Shown here in pieces: positions 30,210 through 42,966 of a DNA stretch of 64,000 nt; position 1 is the stretch's first letter; the number at the start of each line of letters is the position of its first letter. A program made the translations under genes and the position numbers. The notes below the pieces were generated by a model that was not told where the DNA came from, did no database searches, and saw only the letters and a list, made by a program, of their open reading frames with translations. Source of the DNA: Cydia pomonella (taxonomy: Eukaryota; Arthropoda; Insecta; Lepidoptera; Tortricidae); contig NC_084714.1 of NCBI RefSeq assembly GCF_033807575.1, positions 32,501 to 96,500 of the forward strand, written 5' to 3'.

Positions 30210-33200
30210 CTAGGTGGGGGGGAGGAGACGGGCATACGCTCTCCTCCGGGCCCCTGCGCGCTTGCGGCGGATCGGGTGGGCGGCTGGGTCGGCCTCCCGT
30301 TCCCTCTCCGCTGCCTCCTTCTGCGACATTACATTCTCGCAGAAGGAGAGGACCGCTTTCCACGACCTCTCGTCGGCAACCATAGCCTTAACTACGGCTG
30401 GCAAGGAGAGGTCGTCCCCCACCACAGCCACGAGGTCGCGGCGCTGCCCCGCCCAGGCTGGGCATTCCTCCAGGGTATGCTGCGCCGTGTCCTCGGCGCA
30501 GCTGCATTGGTGACACTCGGCCGTCACCTCCCGTTTTGCGAACCGGTGCAGGTAGCTCCCGAAACAGCCGTGACCCGTGAGCACCTGCACCAATCGGAAG
30601 GTTAACGAGCCCCGCTCTCTCTCCAGCCAATCTTGTAGGACCGGCCGGACCGCCTCGACAGTCCTGTGTCCTTCCTCGCGTCCAGCTAATTCTTCCTCCC
30701 ATTGGAGGACGATGGACTGCCGGACGAGGAGCTTCTGCATCTCCAATTCCCTGGGCGCAGGATGGTACTCCTGGAGCCGGAGGTCCCTGCGCCACTCGTA
30801 CAGAGACGCTTGGGCCTCCGCTTCCAGATCCCAAGGAGGCGTTCCTGCTAGCAAACACGCCGCATCATATGAGGTGGTGCAATACCCCCGTACGACGCTG
30901 ATGGCCATCGCCCTCTGAGCCTTCCTCAGCAGGGCGATGTTTTTGGCCACCAGATTCCCCGCCCAGATTGGCGCCCCGTACAGGGCCATCGATCGCACCA
31001 CCCCCATATAAAGACGGCGGCTCGCAAGCTCCGGCCCCCCGATGTTGGGCATCAGCCTCTTCAGTGCGGCCGATGCTGCCATTAGTCGGGGGGTCAGGCG
31101 GACAAAGTGCTCGCGGAAGTTCCAGCGGGAATCAAGGACGAGTCCAAGATATTTCATGTTGGACTCTACCTCGATTCGAGTGCCACCAACGACGATGCTG
31201 GATCCTGCAGGTGGCGCCTTCCGGGCAGCGTGGAAGCAGAGCGCCTCAGACTTGTGCAGCGCCACCTCCAGACCCAGCATCGTTATGCGCCTCACCACCT
31301 GTGCTACCGTCACGGTGGCGAGGCGTGCCGCTTCCCGGTACGAGTCCCCCCGGGACGTGACCAGCGTGTCATCTGCGTAGCAAGTCACACTTGACCCCGG
31401 GAGAAGCTCCCCCCGCAGCACCCAGTCGTACCCAATGTTCCACAGGAGCGGCCCTAAGACCGAGCCCTGTGGAACACCGCACGATGTCTCCCACCTTGTC
31501 AGCCCGCCGCCCCGGACCGGATACTCCACACACCGCTCCGAAAGGTAGGCCCCAACTATTTGGCACAAATAGGGGGGCACCTTGTGGTATTTCAGTGCCT
31601 CCCTAATGCACGACCACGGCAGGGTGTTAAAGGCATTGGCGATATCCAAGGACACCGCCAGGAGGACCCCACCGTGGTCAACCGCCTCATCCGAGAGGGC
31701 TTTGATGCGCGCGACCGCATCTACGGTCGACCTACCCTCTCGGAATCCAAACTGGTATTCGGACAGGTCAGGTCCTACTCCCCGGAGGTGCTTGACGAGG
31801 CGGCAGCAGATGATACGCTCGAAGAGCTTGTCAGCCTCGTTGAGCAACACAATCGGTCGGTAGGCTGATGGAGAGTCTGCGGGACGCCCATCTTTTTTAA
31901 GGAGGACGAGCCGGCCCGTTTTCCAGATGGTCGGAAAACGGCCGGACTGTAGACAGGCGTCCAGCAGCCCGCGGAATCTCTCCCCCAGGGCCCGCAGCGC
32001 CAGAGCCAGGACGCGTCCCGGGATCCCATCTGGACCCGGTGCCGTGTTTTTAGCTTTCAGCTTCATCACGGCTGCGTCTAGCTCTGCCTCCGTTACCGGA
32101 GGCACCCCGACTTCCGCAACCTCATACCCTACGAGCTGATGGGAAGGTGGCATTGCTGGAGGCTGGTGTTCCGGTCTGTTCGGGAACAAGTTGAAAACAA
32201 CCCCCTCCAGCAGTCGAGGCTCGAGACTCTCCGTCAAGGGGGGGGCCCAGGGGCGTAGTTTGCCCCTGACCGCCTTGTACGGCCTCCCCCATGGATCTCG
32301 GTTTAGCGTCTCGAGAAGCTCCGCTCTGGCGCTCGCCTTCGCCTCGCAGATGGAGAGCTGCAACGCCTTGACCGCCTCTCTATAGGCGCTGTACAGCTGC
32401 GTCTCCTCTTCAACGTCTCGGGTCTGCCTTCGTCGGCGGGACCGTGTGTACTGACGTCTCGCCCTGTTGGAGCGGTTTCGAAGCTCTTCGATTTCTCGGG
32501 ACCACCAGTACACTTGACGCTTCGGAGGGCGTTGCTTGGCTCGTGACATGCCTGCGTCACAGATCTGTGTCATGGCTTCTTGAATGCAGGCTGCCTCCTC
32601 CTCGACTTCCACAGGCCCGGAATATGTTGCCCAGGCTTGGACGAGGGACGCTATCTCCACCGCTTCACGATCTAGGCTGTTCAGGGCCCATCGAGGGGAA
32701 GAGGTCGCAGCACGACCATCCGGACGACGATCCGTGCCTGTCGCACCTCCGGAGGACGTGGAAACATCAAACCGGATGTACAGATGGTCTGATAATGTCT
32801 CCGCTGTCTCTAGTACTCTCCAGTCACGGACACGGGTCGCGAGTGCCGGGGTCGCGAACGTGACGTCCACAATGGACTCTCCCTGCCAGCGTACGCAGGT
32901 GCTGGCCGACCCTCGGTTCAGAACCGACATGCCGGTCATCGTCGCCCACTCCTCCAGAAGGTCTCCACGAATCTCTGTCGCGGGACAGCCCCAAGCCGTG
33001 GATTTGGCATTGAAGTCTCCCGCGACAACTATCTGGCGCGGTTGGATCTGCCCAACAAGAGCCGCTAGATGGCCGAGTAAGGCTTCGAACTCGGGGACTG
33101 TTCCGTTGGGGGAGAAATATACCCCGATCAGGACGATTTCACCCCAGAGGACAGCCACATAGCCTTGACCCCTTGCCAAGGTGGAAGAGGGCGGTATGCC

Positions 33201-33398
33201 CTCTGCCCCTGCCTTTGTTATAATGGCCACCACGCCATTCAGGTCCGCAGCCCAGTTGTGCCTAGGAGGGACATAGTACGGCTCGGCGACCACGGCGGCA
33301 TCTATCGACCACTGCGCCATGGACTGCAGGAGGAGATCTTGAGCCCCGGGGCAGTGGTTTATGTTCGCCTGGAGGACTCGATTAACTGACTCTGTCAT
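30210..33398 (-). CDS. M3 ORF2 (endonuclease-reverse transcriptase), intact
   Basis: 1062 aa. APE-type endonuclease at the N terminus: [60 protein letters not shown] and [10 protein letters not shown] with SDH at residues 203-205. RT in the middle: [59 protein letters not shown] and YADD from residue 674. The C terminus has [15 protein letters not shown] and the finger [18 protein letters not shown], then a basic tail. No RNase H. It nicks telomeric DNA and copies element RNA by target-primed reverse transcription (family knowledge). The start overlaps the ORF1 stop as ATGA, unlike TAATG in M1/M2. Confidence 0.94.
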   Translation of the reverse strand: MTESVNRVLQANINHCPGAQDLLLQSMAQWSIDAAVVAEPYYVPPRHNWAADLNGVVAIITKAGAEGIPPSSTLARGQGYVAVLWGEIVLIGVYFSPNGTVPEFEALLGHLAALVGQIQPRQIVVAGDFNAKSTAWGCPATEIRGDLLEEWATMTGMSVLNRGSASTCVRWQGESIVDVTFATPALATRVRDWRVLETAETLSDHLYIRFDVSTSSGGATGTDRRPDGRAATSSPRWALNSLDREAVEIASLVQAWATYSGPVEVEEEAACIQEAMTQICDAGMSRAKQRPPKRQVYWWSREIEELRNRSNRARRQYTRSRRRRQTRDVEEETQLYSAYREAVKALQLSICEAKASARAELLETLNRDPWGRPYKAVRGKLRPWAPPLTESLEPRLLEGVVFNLFPNRPEHQPPAMPPSHQLVGYEVAEVGVPPVTEAELDAAVMKLKAKNTAPGPDGIPGRVLALALRALGERFRGLLDACLQSGRFPTIWKTGRLVLLKKDGRPADSPSAYRPIVLLNEADKLFERIICCRLVKHLRGVGPDLSEYQFGFREGRSTVDAVARIKALSDEAVDHGGVLLAVSLDIANAFNTLPWSCIREALKYHKVPPYLCQIVGAYLSERCVEYPVRGGGLTRWETSCGVPQGSVLGPLLWNIGYDWVLRGELLPGSSVTCYADDTLVTSRGDSYREAARLATVTVAQVVRRITMLGLEVALHKSEALCFHAARKAPPAGSSIVVGGTRIEVESNMKYLGLVLDSRWNFREHFVRLTPRLMAASAALKRLMPNIGGPELASRRLYMGVVRSMALYGAPIWAGNLVAKNIALLRKAQRAMAISVVRGYCTTSYDAACLLAGTPPWDLEAEAQASLYEWRRDLRLQEYHPAPRELEMQKLLVRQSIVLQWEEELAGREEGHRTVEAVRPVLQDWLERERGSLTFRLVQVLTGHGCFGSYLHRFAKREVTAECHQCSCAEDTAQHTLEECPAWAGQRRDLVAVVGDDLSLPAVVKAMVADERSWKAVLSFCENVMSQKEAAEREREADPAAHPIRRKRAGARRRAYARLLPPT

Positions 33399-35938
33399 TT
33401 TGGAGCGTTGTTAATCGGGCCCTCTTCTACAGCCGGAGGCTTTGACGCTCCAGGGGTGTCTGGTTTGCCGGACTCCTTCCGGAACACGCGTTTCGGGGCT
33501 TTGGCCCCCGTCGTGCAGGTACTGCTGCCGGCACTGTGGTCGGCAGGTTTACTCGCTGCAGCGCACAGAGTGCAGCGAGGTGCAGCGGTGCAGTCCCTGG
33601 CCAGGTGGCCGGATTTACCGCAGCGGTAGCATTGGTCGCTGCGGTCGATTTCTGAGGTGCACCCCTTCCTAACATGGCCAGGCAGCAGGCAGCGGTAACA
33701 CCTCAGGGGACGAGACTCCAGTAGCTTCACGTTAGCCGAAGCCCAGCCGACCAGAAGTCGCCCCTCCGCGACTTTCTTGGCTACTGCTACGGGGCAGCGA
33801 ACCCACGCTGTACCCAGGCCTGTTGGCGTGCGGGAGATCCGGCCAACACTCACTGCCTCTAGGGCACACCCTCCACCTTTCGCAACGGCAGCGGCGAGCT
33901 CGTCCTCTGAGACCGAGTCATCCAGGCCGGAAATGCGCATCTCCGCGCATTTTACTGGCCTAGCTATCCGGACGTCGGCCTCATTCAGCGTCTCCCTCAG
34001 CTTGGCAGCAAGGGAGTCTGCTTTGTCGCCGCTGGTGGTGGCTGGGCCTGGGATCTCCAGGATTGCTGCCCCTGTCACTGCCCTACGGAACCTCAGACCG
34101 TTGATCCCGAGCCCGTCCAGGGAGATTTTGGACTTGGCCTCCCTAATCACCGTTTTATAGGTGACGCCCCTCTCTTCTGCTCCCATCTGAAGGGTGAGGA
34201 CTACGGCTGCTGACCGCGGGACTCGCAATTTCGCCTTGCCCTTATTGCGATCCTTCCCTCCTTGTGCTTTCCGCGGTGCCGCCGGCTTTTGCGCCGTCGC
34301 AGTCGTCGCTGCTCCAGCGGCAGTCTTCTTTTTGTTCTTCTTACCCCGCTTGACCACAGTCGTCCAACCCTCTTCAGAGGCAGACCGAGGCTGCTGGACT
34401 TGGGAAGCGGGGCCAGGATCACTTGTAGGAGGCTTTTTGAGCCCCTCCTTCTTTTTCTTCTTCTTCGCGGTCCGCTTCGCCCCCGGTGGGTTGGTAGGAG
34501 CTGGGGTGCGACCGCGGGGGGAGCTTCCTGCTTTGGAAGGCGTGGGACCAGTCGACGCCTGGGTAGGTTGCTGTGGAAGCAGTCTCTCCTCCACGGCGCT
34601 CAACCTTGCACCCATCATGGCACTCACCTTGGCCACAATGTTGCGCTCTAAGTCGCCTTGCTCCCGAGCAGGTGATGTTGCCGTCTCTTGGCGCGTCCCT
34701 TCGCGGCGCTGCCCAAGGCTAGCACGCAGGTCGCCCATTTCCTTACGGAGCTCGGCCATTTCCGCCTTAAGTCGAGCGTTTTCGGCGGCAAGCCTCCTCG
34801 TCTCATCGGAGACAGTCCGGCCCCTCAACTCGCCGACTGCTTCCCGGATCGCGACCACCGCCTCCTTCAGGACACGTTGGTACGTGCCCTTTAGGTTTTT
34901 GGACTTGGAGGCCACTTCCTTGATAAGCCCCAGACTGTCACGCACCTGCTGGTTCAGGGCCAGGGCTGTGCGGTTTTCCTCGTCGTCTGACCCGCTTGTC
35001 GTCCCAAACGATTCCGGACGGCGGGCAAGCCGTCTTAGCGTCACTTTTTTGGACGCGGCCCTAAGGTCCTCTTCGGCCTGCAGCTCGCGCTCCTGTTGCT
35101 CCAGCTCCAGGAGCTCAGCCTTCTCCTTGGCCAGCCCTGCGTGGCGTGTTGTGGTTGGTAGGCGGCCTCTTCCTCGCTTGGAAGGTCCCGAGGCGGACTT
35201 TCTTCGCTCCGCTAGATCAGAAGCCTCGCCGCTCTGCGATGCTCCCGTGTCGCTACCGCTACTTCGCTGCCTCTTCCGTCCTTCGGCAGTTAGCGAAGCG
35301 TCGGATTCGGCGGTTTCCCCATCGGTTTGCACCGGAGAGAAGAATACTTCGGGCCCAGGGAGGCCACCCGCGTCTATTCTCCTGGGGGAGAAGAACTCCT
35401 CCCTGCCAAGAGAGGAGACCCTTTCTGCGAGGCGTTCTATTCGCACTACGGCTTTACGTCTCTCACCGAGCACCCTTGCTGGTCCGGGTGGGGAGCGTAC
35501 AGAATCCACCGCCAGCCCTGGAGGCACGTCTTCAACATGGCGCACAAAGCGCCCCTGGGCATCTCTTTGAGACTTAAGTCCATCTTTAGGGGGCCTCGTG
35601 GAGGCTTCTGCCTCTGCCGGACCACTGTGCTCCCCATCACCTCCTCCCTGCAGCCTCAAAACCAAATCACTCTGCAAATCGGTGTCCATGAAGTCTTTGC
35701 CAGTGTCGTCGTTTCGGAGTCTCGAGTGGTTTGCCCCCCCAGAATACGGAAGGCGGCATGTCGCCACAGCACGGGCGCTTACCCGTCCTGTGGCGACATG
35801 GAGGATTGGAACCTCCTGGGGTAGTTCTCCATTTTCGTTTCCACTCATTTTGTTTGCTATTTTTAAGGAGGTATGCCCCTCCCTGACGCTTGTGACTGGG
35901 CTCCCCCCAGCCACGCATCCCGTCGGCACGTCAGACAC
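33395..35938 (-). CDS. M3 ORF1 (gag-like) with a ubiquitin-tail-like motif
   Basis: 847 aa from the first ATG; an alternative start is 35848 ([10 protein letters not shown]), since the upstream part resembles translated leader. The N-terminal region contains LVLRLQGGG (about 35640-35668), nearly identical to the last residues of ubiquitin. Then come Ser/Arg-rich segments, a helical middle ([20 protein letters not shown]), a basic linker, a gag core ([37 protein letters not shown]) and knuckles [28 protein letters not shown] and CTLC...H...C. The stop overlaps the ORF2 ATG by 4 nt. Frame intact. Confidence 0.9.
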   Translation of the reverse strand: MSDVPTGCVAGGSPVTSVREGHTSLKIANKMSGNENGELPQEVPILHVATGRVSARAVATCRLPYSGGANHSRLRNDDTGKDFMDTDLQSDLVLRLQGGGDGEHSGPAEAEASTRPPKDGLKSQRDAQGRFVRHVEDVPPGLAVDSVRSPPGPARVLGERRKAVVRIERLAERVSSLGREEFFSPRRIDAGGLPGPEVFFSPVQTDGETAESDASLTAEGRKRQRSSGSDTGASQSGEASDLAERRKSASGPSKRGRGRLPTTTRHAGLAKEKAELLELEQQERELQAEEDLRAASKKVTLRRLARRPESFGTTSGSDDEENRTALALNQQVRDSLGLIKEVASKSKNLKGTYQRVLKEAVVAIREAVGELRGRTVSDETRRLAAENARLKAEMAELRKEMGDLRASLGQRREGTRQETATSPAREQGDLERNIVAKVSAMMGARLSAVEERLLPQQPTQASTGPTPSKAGSSPRGRTPAPTNPPGAKRTAKKKKKKEGLKKPPTSDPGPASQVQQPRSASEEGWTTVVKRGKKNKKKTAAGAATTATAQKPAAPRKAQGGKDRNKGKAKLRVPRSAAVVLTLQMGAEERGVTYKTVIREAKSKISLDGLGINGLRFRRAVTGAAILEIPGPATTSGDKADSLAAKLRETLNEADVRIARPVKCAEMRISGLDDSVSEDELAAAVAKGGGCALEAVSVGRISRTPTGLGTAWVRCPVAVAKKVAEGRLLVGWASANVKLLESRPLRCYRCLLPGHVRKGCTSEIDRSDQCYRCGKSGHLARDCTAAPRCTLCAAASKPADHSAGSSTCTTGAKAPKRVFRKESGKPDTPGASKPPAVEEGPINNAPK

Positions 35939-36789
35939 ACCTTGGGATTGGGGTGATTTTTATAGTGGTTTTCTTCCACGTGCTCCTCCCCCCGCCAGAG
36001 GAAATTACTAGCGGGTTCCATCGGCGTCCCGACAGGGACCTTGCGTCTCGCACTGTGCCCTCTGCTACTCAGAGGGACACGCGGAGTCGCCCGCATCTGG
36101 CCCTTCATTCCAGGCCTGTGCGATGTGCGGAGCATTATTCGGCATAGCCCCGGGGAACACTAGCACAGCTACGCAGACATTTCTCAAGGTATCAATCGAG
36201 GAGCCGCTCTACGGGCGAAGATCCGGGATATGTCCCCCCGCAGCCGCCATTGGAGGCCGAAGGTCCCCCAGACGCGCCACCAATACGCGCGGCATCCGAT
36301 GCGCGAGCCTCCCGATTCGCTAACACCACCGACCCGCCCGGAGAAATGGATCTGCTCTTGGGTTTCACAGAAGCCCAATGCACAATCCTTCCAGACAGCT
36401 AGGCAATGTCAGACAAGCAGAAGGCTCCCCAAACCGGCAACCTCACACATCCATGCCGCGTCAGAGGCCCCCCCAGCCCCCTCCAGCGCCTACGGGAGGA
36501 GGGTCCCCGGAAGTTCGCGCGCAAAACAGCGACCCGATTGACACCCCACATCGCTCCCATGTCTCCTCCTCACTGCTCATCCACTGCGCCGTCTGCTTAT
36601 TCAGAAGGACGCGTGGAGAGCCGTTCTCGGGCAGAAAGCCCCCCAATTCCCCCCCCGGTGTTTGGTTCGCGGGACTACGTCCTACCCCGGCTCGACGACG
36701 AGACGGGGCATTCCCCTATCCACCACCTGGGGACGCGCCACGTCGGGGTTCACCTCCCCGCCCACTCGGACACCCGAGCAGGTCCGTGG
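35939..36789 (-). promoter_or_regulatory. M3 5' leader
   Basis: GC-rich leader of about 850 nt. The segment CCTTGGGATTGGGG...TTATAGTGG near 35940-35970 recurs in the M5 leader (45711-45740) and, altered, in M6 (60610-60645). The outer end is marked by the junction with AACC telomeric bases. Forward-strand ORFs here have no known signature. Confidence 0.6.
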
Positions 36790-36793
36790 AACC
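36780..36793. repeat. 14-bp target-site duplication, left copy (M4 insertion)
   Basis: AGGTCCGTGGAACC, repeated at 39441-39454. The first ten bases are the M3 5' end and the last four are telomeric AACC. The M4 poly(T) follows directly. Confidence 0.9.
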
Positions 36794-39440
36794 TTTTTTT
36801 TTTTTTTTTTTTTAAGAGGGGAAAATGCGTTACGCATACCACCGAGGCGTTGGGATGGGCCCCGGTGGTTATGTGGGACTCCCTACCCATGGTGTACCCA
36901 CTAAAAACCCCTCTATTTGCCGTCTCCACGCTATATGGCGAGGCCCCAGGGACGCCAAAGCACGCTTCCGCGACCTCGCCAGCGGCTATCCGGACTCCGG
37001 ACCCGGCTTAGGAGAGTTGTGTGTGCCTCTCTGTCCTCCTCAGTGGATGCGTCTTATGATGCACCCATCCGCGCAGGGACCATTGTGTAGGCGACAGGCG
37101 ACCCGAGCCTGCCGCCCACAGGTACCCCTATGGGGGAAGCCGACGGTCGTAAGCCAACCGCCGCCGCCCCACGCGTTTGCGGCGCATTGGCTGGGAGGCC
37201 GGATCTTCCTCCCTTCCGCGCTCGGCCGCCTCCTTCTGCGTCATCACGACCTCACAGAAGGAGGCTACCGCCTTCCACGATCTCTCACCGCCGACCATGG
37301 CTTCCACCACAGCTGGCAGGGAGAGATCATTTCCGACTACGGCCACGAGTGCGGCCCGCTGCTCAGCCCATGCGGGACACACCGCCAGCGTGTGTAGTGC
37401 CGTATCTTCGGCATCGCCGCACTCGTGGCATTCTGCCGTCGGTTCCCGTCCTGCCCTCCTCGACAGGTACCTCCCGAAGCAGCCATGCCCCGAGAGGATC
37501 TGTGTAAGGTGGAAGGAGAGGAACCCCTCCTTTCGTCCGACCCACCTCTCCAAGACGGGCCGGATGGCCTCAATGGTCCAGTGGCCCGCGCTCGGGGCCT
37601 CCAAACTCTCCTTCCACTTCTGAAGGAGCAGTAGACAGGAGTCAAGCCTCCACTGCCTTACCTCCTCCAGAAGTGGTTGCATTCCCCTGGCACGCGCCTC
37701 GGCGACACGCCAATAAACATCGGCCAGAACCTCAGCGTCTAGGTGCCAGGGTGGAGTCCCCGCCAGCACGCAGGCTGCACCATGGGAGACGGAGCGGTAT
37801 GCCCTCGCTAACCTGACTGCCATGACCCGCTGCGGCCTCCGCAATTGGGCTTGGTTTTCGGCAGTCAGGCAGTCGGCCCAGATAGGCGCCCCGTATAGAG
37901 CCATCGACCTCACCACTCCCGCGTACAGCCGCCGACAGCCCACGTTTGGCCCCCCAACGTTGGGCAGGAGCCGACTGAGCGCCGACGCTGCTCCAGTCAG
38001 TTTGGGAGCAAGGGCTTTGAAGTGCTCCCGGAACGTCCATCGGCTGTCAAGGACTACGCCTAGGTAGCGCATTGTCGGCTTGACAGCGATGGCCGCTCCC
38101 CCCACTTGTAACATGGAACCCCTCGGAGGGCCCTTTCGGGGCCCGTGGAAGCACAGGGCCTCGGACTTGTTCAGGGCCACTTCTAGCCCCAGCCTCCTGA
38201 TTCGAGCTACTACTGACGCCACTCCAGCCGTGGCCCGGATCGACGCCTCCCTGAAGGTGCTGCCACGGGTCATCACCAGGGTGTCGTCAGCGTAGCATAC
38301 CAGGCTGACCCCCGGCAGGTTGCCCCCCCGTAGCACCCAGTCATATCCGATGTTCCACAGGAGGGGTCCCAAGACCGACCCCTGTGGAACACCGCACGTC
38401 AGCTCCTTCTCCTTCCACTCGCCGATTGCTGGGTACCTGACGGCTCTATCAGAAAGGTAATCCTCTACCGTCTTCCGCAGGTACTCAGGCACAGCGTGGT
38501 GCCGTAGTGCCTCCTTGATAGTGGCCCAGGGTAAGGAGTTAAACGCGTTTGCGATGTCCAAAGACACCGCCAACACTACCTCACCCCGGGACACTGCTCT
38601 GTCCGCCAGGGTCCTCACCTGCGCAATGGCGTCAATGGTTGACCTGCCCTGACGGAACCCGAACTGGTGGTCACTGAGGTCCGGTCCTACTCCGACGAGA
38701 TGCCGAACGAGTCGAGCAGCCACCACGCGCTCAAACAGCTTGCTGGCCTCGTCCAACAGCACTATGGGTCTATAGGCCGAGGGCGAGGCTGCTGGTCGCC
38801 CCTCTTTTCGCAGTAGGACGAGTTTCCCCGACTTCCACGGCCGAGGAAACCGCCCCTGCGCCAGGCATGCGCTGAAGAGCGCTCTCATGCGCGGTTCGAG
38901 TGGGCCCAGGGCCAGAACCCAGGCTCGACCGGGGATTCCGTCGGGGCCAGGGGCAGTGTTTTTGGCTCGAAGCCTTAACACCGCAGCCCCCAGTTCCCCT
39001 TCCGTTACTTCCGGGGCGCCATTTGTGTCTGCTACCCTACCTGTGGGGGGTGGCATATGCGGAGGTGTATGACGTTCCCTCGTCGGAAACAGGGCGTTGA
39101 CCACTTGCTCGAGGAGTTGAGGCTGCAGACTTTGCGTGAGTGGTGGTGCCCAGGGGCGAAGCTTGCGCCTCACCATCTTATACGGCCTCCCCCACGGGTC
39201 GCTGTTTAGAGTCTCCAGCATCTCCTCCTCGGCTTGGTCTTTTGCCCTGGCGATTGCCCCCTGCAGCAACTTGGTGGCCACCGAGTATGCGGCGTATAGG
39301 CGCTCCTCCTCGGGCACGTCTCGTATGCGCCGCCTCCGGCAGTGTGTGTACCGGCGTCTCGCGGAGACGCAGGACTCGCGTAGCTGCGCAAGTTCAGCGG
39401 ACCACCAGTACACTTTTCGCCTTGGGAGAATCGGAAGAAG
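36794..39440 (-). mobile_element. TRAS-like element M4, 5'-truncated
   Basis: Tail 36794-36813, then 3' UTR and ORF2 up to 39434, where homology to M7 stops inside the endonuclease. Six extra bases, AAGAAG (39435-39440), separate the truncation point from the right target-site duplication. Co-ordinates run parallel to M7 with a constant offset of 24466 over 2.6 kb, so there is no net indel between them and they are recent sister copies. Confidence 0.92.
37128..39434 (-). pseudogene. M4 ORF2, 5'-truncated (RT and C terminus)
   Basis: Open from the truncation point RRKVYWWSAELAQLRESC through the whole RT to the stop at 37128; the endonuclease is missing. RT motifs: [59 protein letters not shown] and YADD at 38283-38294. 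The C terminus has LTQILSGHGCFGRYL and the finger CHECGDAEDTALHTLAVC. No internal stop, which fits a young insertion that is dead only because of truncation. Confidence 0.92.
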
Positions 39441-39454
39441 AGGTCCGTGGAACC
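39441..39454. repeat. 14-bp target-site duplication, right copy (M4 insertion)
   Basis: AGGTCCGTGGAACC, identical to 36780-36793 and followed by TAACCTAACC, which restores the original M3/telomere junction. Confidence 0.9.
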
Positions 39455-39462
39455 TAACCTAA

Positions 39463-39464
<2 letters not shown>
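39455..39464 (+). repeat. Telomeric remnant, two units
   Basis: TAACCTAACC between the duplication and the M5 tail. Confidence 0.9.
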
Positions 39465-39501
<37 letters not shown>

Positions 39502-39815
39502 GGGGAAATGCATTACGCATACCACCCAGGCGCGGGGACGGGCCTGGGGTGGTTATGTGGGACTCCCATATAGGCTGATGAGACCCATGGTTTACCCACT
39601 AAAACCCCTCTGTTGCCGCCTCAGTGCTATAGGGCGAGGTCCCAGGGACGCCGAAGTACTCTTCCGCGACCTCGCCAGCGACCGTCCGTACTCGGACTCG
39701 ACTCGTGGAATCACCCCTCCACCTCAGTGAGCGCGTTGATAAACGTCGCGCCCGCCCACGCAGGGACCCTAGTGTAGGCGGCAGATGTCCCCGAGCCTGC
39801 CGCCCACAGGTACCC

Positions 39816-42800
39816 TTATGGGGGTAATCGGCGGTCGTATGCCAACCGCCGCCGCCCCACGCGCTTGCGGCGCATTGGCTGAGAGGCCGGATCCTCCTCC
39901 CTGCCGCGCTCCGCCGCCTCCTTCTGCGCCATCACGTCCTCGCAGAAGGAGGCTACAGCTTCCCATCGCCTCTCCCCACCAATCATGGCTCTTACCACCG
40001 CAGGCAAGGAAAGGTCTCTACCTACTACAGCCACGAGTGCGGCCCGCTGCTCTGCCCACGCTGGGCACACCGCCAGCGTGTGTAACGCCGTATCTTCAGC
40101 GTCGCCGCAGTCGTGACACTGCATTGTCGGTTCCCGTCCCGCCCTCCTACACAGGTATCTCCCGAAGCAACCATGCCCCGAGAGGACCTGGGTAAGGTGG
40201 AAGGAGAGGAGCCCCCCCTTTCTTCCGATCCATCTCTCCAGGACAGGTCGAATGGCTTCGATGGTCCAGTGGCCGGCGCTAGGCGCCTCCAGTCGCTCTT
40301 TCCACTTCTGGAGGAGCACTCGACGGGAGTCAAGTCTCCACCGTCTGACCTCCTCCAGAGGTGGTTGGACCCCCCTGGCCCGCGCCTCGGTGACACGCCA
40401 ATAAATATCAGCTAACACCGCTGCGTCGAGGTCCCAAGGCGGAGTCCCCGCCAACACGCACGCTGCCCCGTGGGAGACGCTGCGATACGCCCTCGCCATC
40501 CTGACCGCCATTACCCGCTGCGGCCTTCGCAATTGGGCCTTATTTTCGGCGGTCAGGGAATCGGCCCAGATGGGCGCGCCGTACAGGGCCATCGACCGCA
40601 CCACCCCCGCGTACAGTTTCCTACCGCCCACGTTCGGCCCGCCGACGTTGGGTAGAAGTCGGCTAAGAGCCGACGCCGCCCCTATTAGTTTGGGAGCAAG
40701 GCCCTCAAAGTGTTTTTTGAACGTCCAACGGCTGTCAAGGACTATGCCCAGGTACCGCATTGTCGACTTGACCGTGATGGACGCTCCCCCCACTATTAGG
40801 CTAGAACCCGCCGGAGGGGCCTTCCGGGGCCCATGGAAACACAGGGCCTCAGATTTGTTCAAAGCCACCTCCAGCCCCAGCCTCCTAATTCGGGCCACAA
40901 CCGACGCCACTCCCGCCGTGGCCCGAATTGATGCCTCCCTGAAGGTGCTGCCGCGAGCCGTCACCAGAGTATCGTCGGCGTAACAGGTCACGCTGACCCC
41001 CGGCAAGTTGGCCCCCCTCAACACCCAGTCGTATCCGATGTTCCACAGGAGTGGTCCTAGAACAGACCCCTGTGGAACGCCACACGACAGCTCCTTCTCC
41101 TCCCAATCACCGCGCGCAGGGTACCTGACGGTTCTATCGGTGAGATAATCCTCCACCGTCTTCCGCAGATACTCTGGCACGACATGGCGCCTCAGTGCAG
41201 CCTTGATGCAAGCCCAAGGCAGGGAGTTAAATGCGTTGGCGATGTCAAGAGACACCGCCAAAACCACATGACCCCGGGACACTGCTTCGTCCGCCAGATC
41301 CTTCACCCTCGCAATTGCGTCAATGGTGGACCTGCCCCGACGGAAACCGAACTGATGGACACTGAGGTCCGGACCCTCCCCCTCAAGATGACGTACGAGA
41401 CGAGCAGCCACCACGCGTTCCAGAAGCTTGCTAGCCTCGTCCAGTAACACTATCGGCCTATAGGCCGAGGGTGAGTCTGGTGGTCGCCCCTCCTTCCGCA
41501 GAAGGACAAGTTTCCCTGACTTCCACACACGAGGAAACCGTCCCTGCGCCAAGCAACCGCTGAAAAGCGCCCTCAAGCGTGGCTCAAGCGGGCCTAAGGC
41601 CAGAACCCAGGCCCGACCGGGTACTCCGTCGGGGCCAGGGGCAGTGTTTTTGGCTCGGAGCCGTAGCACCGCTGCCCCTAATTCACCCTCCGTTACTTCC
41701 GGCGCCTCACCCACATCTGCTACCCTTCCCCTTGGAGGTATCATGGGTGGGGGTACGTGCTCGTCTCTCGTTGGGAACAGAGCACCGACCACCTGCTCAC
41801 GGAACTGCGGCTGGAGACTTTGCGTGAGTGGGGGGGCCCAGGAGCGAAGCTTGCGCCTCACCATTTTATACGGCCTTCCCCACGGATCGTTATTTAAAGT
41901 TTCCAGCATCTCCTCTTCGGCTAATTCCTTTGCCCTGCTGATCGCCCCCCGCAGCAGCTTGGTGGCCACCGAGTATGCAGCATATAGCCGCTCCTCCTCT
42001 GGCACGTTTCGGATGCGACGCCTCCGGCAGTGAGTATACTGGCGTCTCGAAGCAACGCACGACTCTCGCAGCTGCGCGAGTTCTACGGACCACCAGTACA
42101 CTTTACGCTTTGGGGGGATTGGGCCGATCCGCGGCATGGCCGCGTCACATACCTCAACCATGACACCTCCCATCCTCTCCGCCTCCGCGTCAACCTCGAC
42201 TGGGCCCTCAGGGACTGGCAACCAGGCCTTCACCACAGCAGCCTCTATTAGTATGTCCCGGTCCAGGCGCTTGAGCGCCCAACGAGGGCCATCTCTTCGC
42301 AAGGGCCGATTTAGGCCGCTCGGGTCTGCCGGAAAAGTGGAGATCTCAAACCGAATATATCGGTGGTCCGACAACGTCTCACATCTTCCAGCACCTCCCA
42401 ACCTCGAACACGGCGCGCCAGGGTAGCATTTGCGAACGTGACGTCCACGATGGAGCCACCCTGTTGCCGCACGCACGTGTTTACCGACCCTCGGTTGAGA
42501 ACAACCAGCCCAGTCGACACCGCCCACTCCTCCAGCTCCGTTCCCTTGGGGCTCGTTGCAGGGGATCCCCACGCCCTGGACTTGGCGTTGAGATCTCCGG
42601 CCACGAGCACCATGCCAGGGCAGCTTCTGCCGATTAGGGCCCCAACCTCCACCAGAAACTGTTCAAATTCGGCCAGGGTCCGATTTGGCGAAAAATACGC
42701 TCCGACCAACATTATGTCCCCAATCCAGGCTGCGACGTATCCGTGGCCCCTTTCCACTTTTTGGAGCGGTTGAGAACCGGCGGATGGATTGACGACTATT

Positions 42801-42964
42801 GCCGCTAGACCGTCCAAATCTCCAGCCCAATTGTCCCTAGGTGGGACAGAATAGGGCTCAGCAATGACTCCAACACCGATCTGCCACTCCGCCAGGCCTT
42901 GGGCCAGCAGGTCCTGGGCTCTGGGGTTACGGTTTATATTCGCCTGAAGGAATCGGATGGCCAT
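39816..42964 (-). pseudogene. M5 ORF2 (endonuclease-RT), one-base deletion
   Basis: The endonuclease N terminus ([76 protein letters not shown]) runs from ATG 42964 to about 42381. There one G is missing relative to sister copies (GATGTG[G]AGACG), and the frame continues as ETLSDHRYIRFEIS into RT. RT motifs: [47 protein letters not shown] and YADD at 40971-40982. The C-terminal finger is CHDCGDAEDTALHTLAVC. Otherwise intact. No RNase H. Confidence 0.92.
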
Positions 42965-42966
42965 TA

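Larger units (their letters stand above)
29858..36789 (-). mobile_element. TRAS-like element M3, both ORFs open
   Basis: Tail 29858-29879, 3' UTR to 30209, ORF2 30210-33398, ORF1 33395-35938 and leader 35939-36789. Both ORFs lack stops and frameshifts, so this is the best candidate for a competent TRAS-like copy in the window. Its 5' end abutted telomeric repeats before M4 inserted there: the last ten bases, AGGTCCGTGG, are duplicated at 39441-39450 followed by AACCTAACC. The terminal stem is CGTTGG/CCAACG (29880-29979) with an inner ACCCAC/GTGGGT-type stem. Confidence 0.92.

Noticed and set aside
36378..37011. Forward ORFs crossing the M4 poly(T) and rich in Phe
   Set aside because: They read through the homopolymer and element junctions and cannot be genes; the Lys-rich minus frames at 18768-19784, 39206-39520 and 54461-54775 have the same cause.
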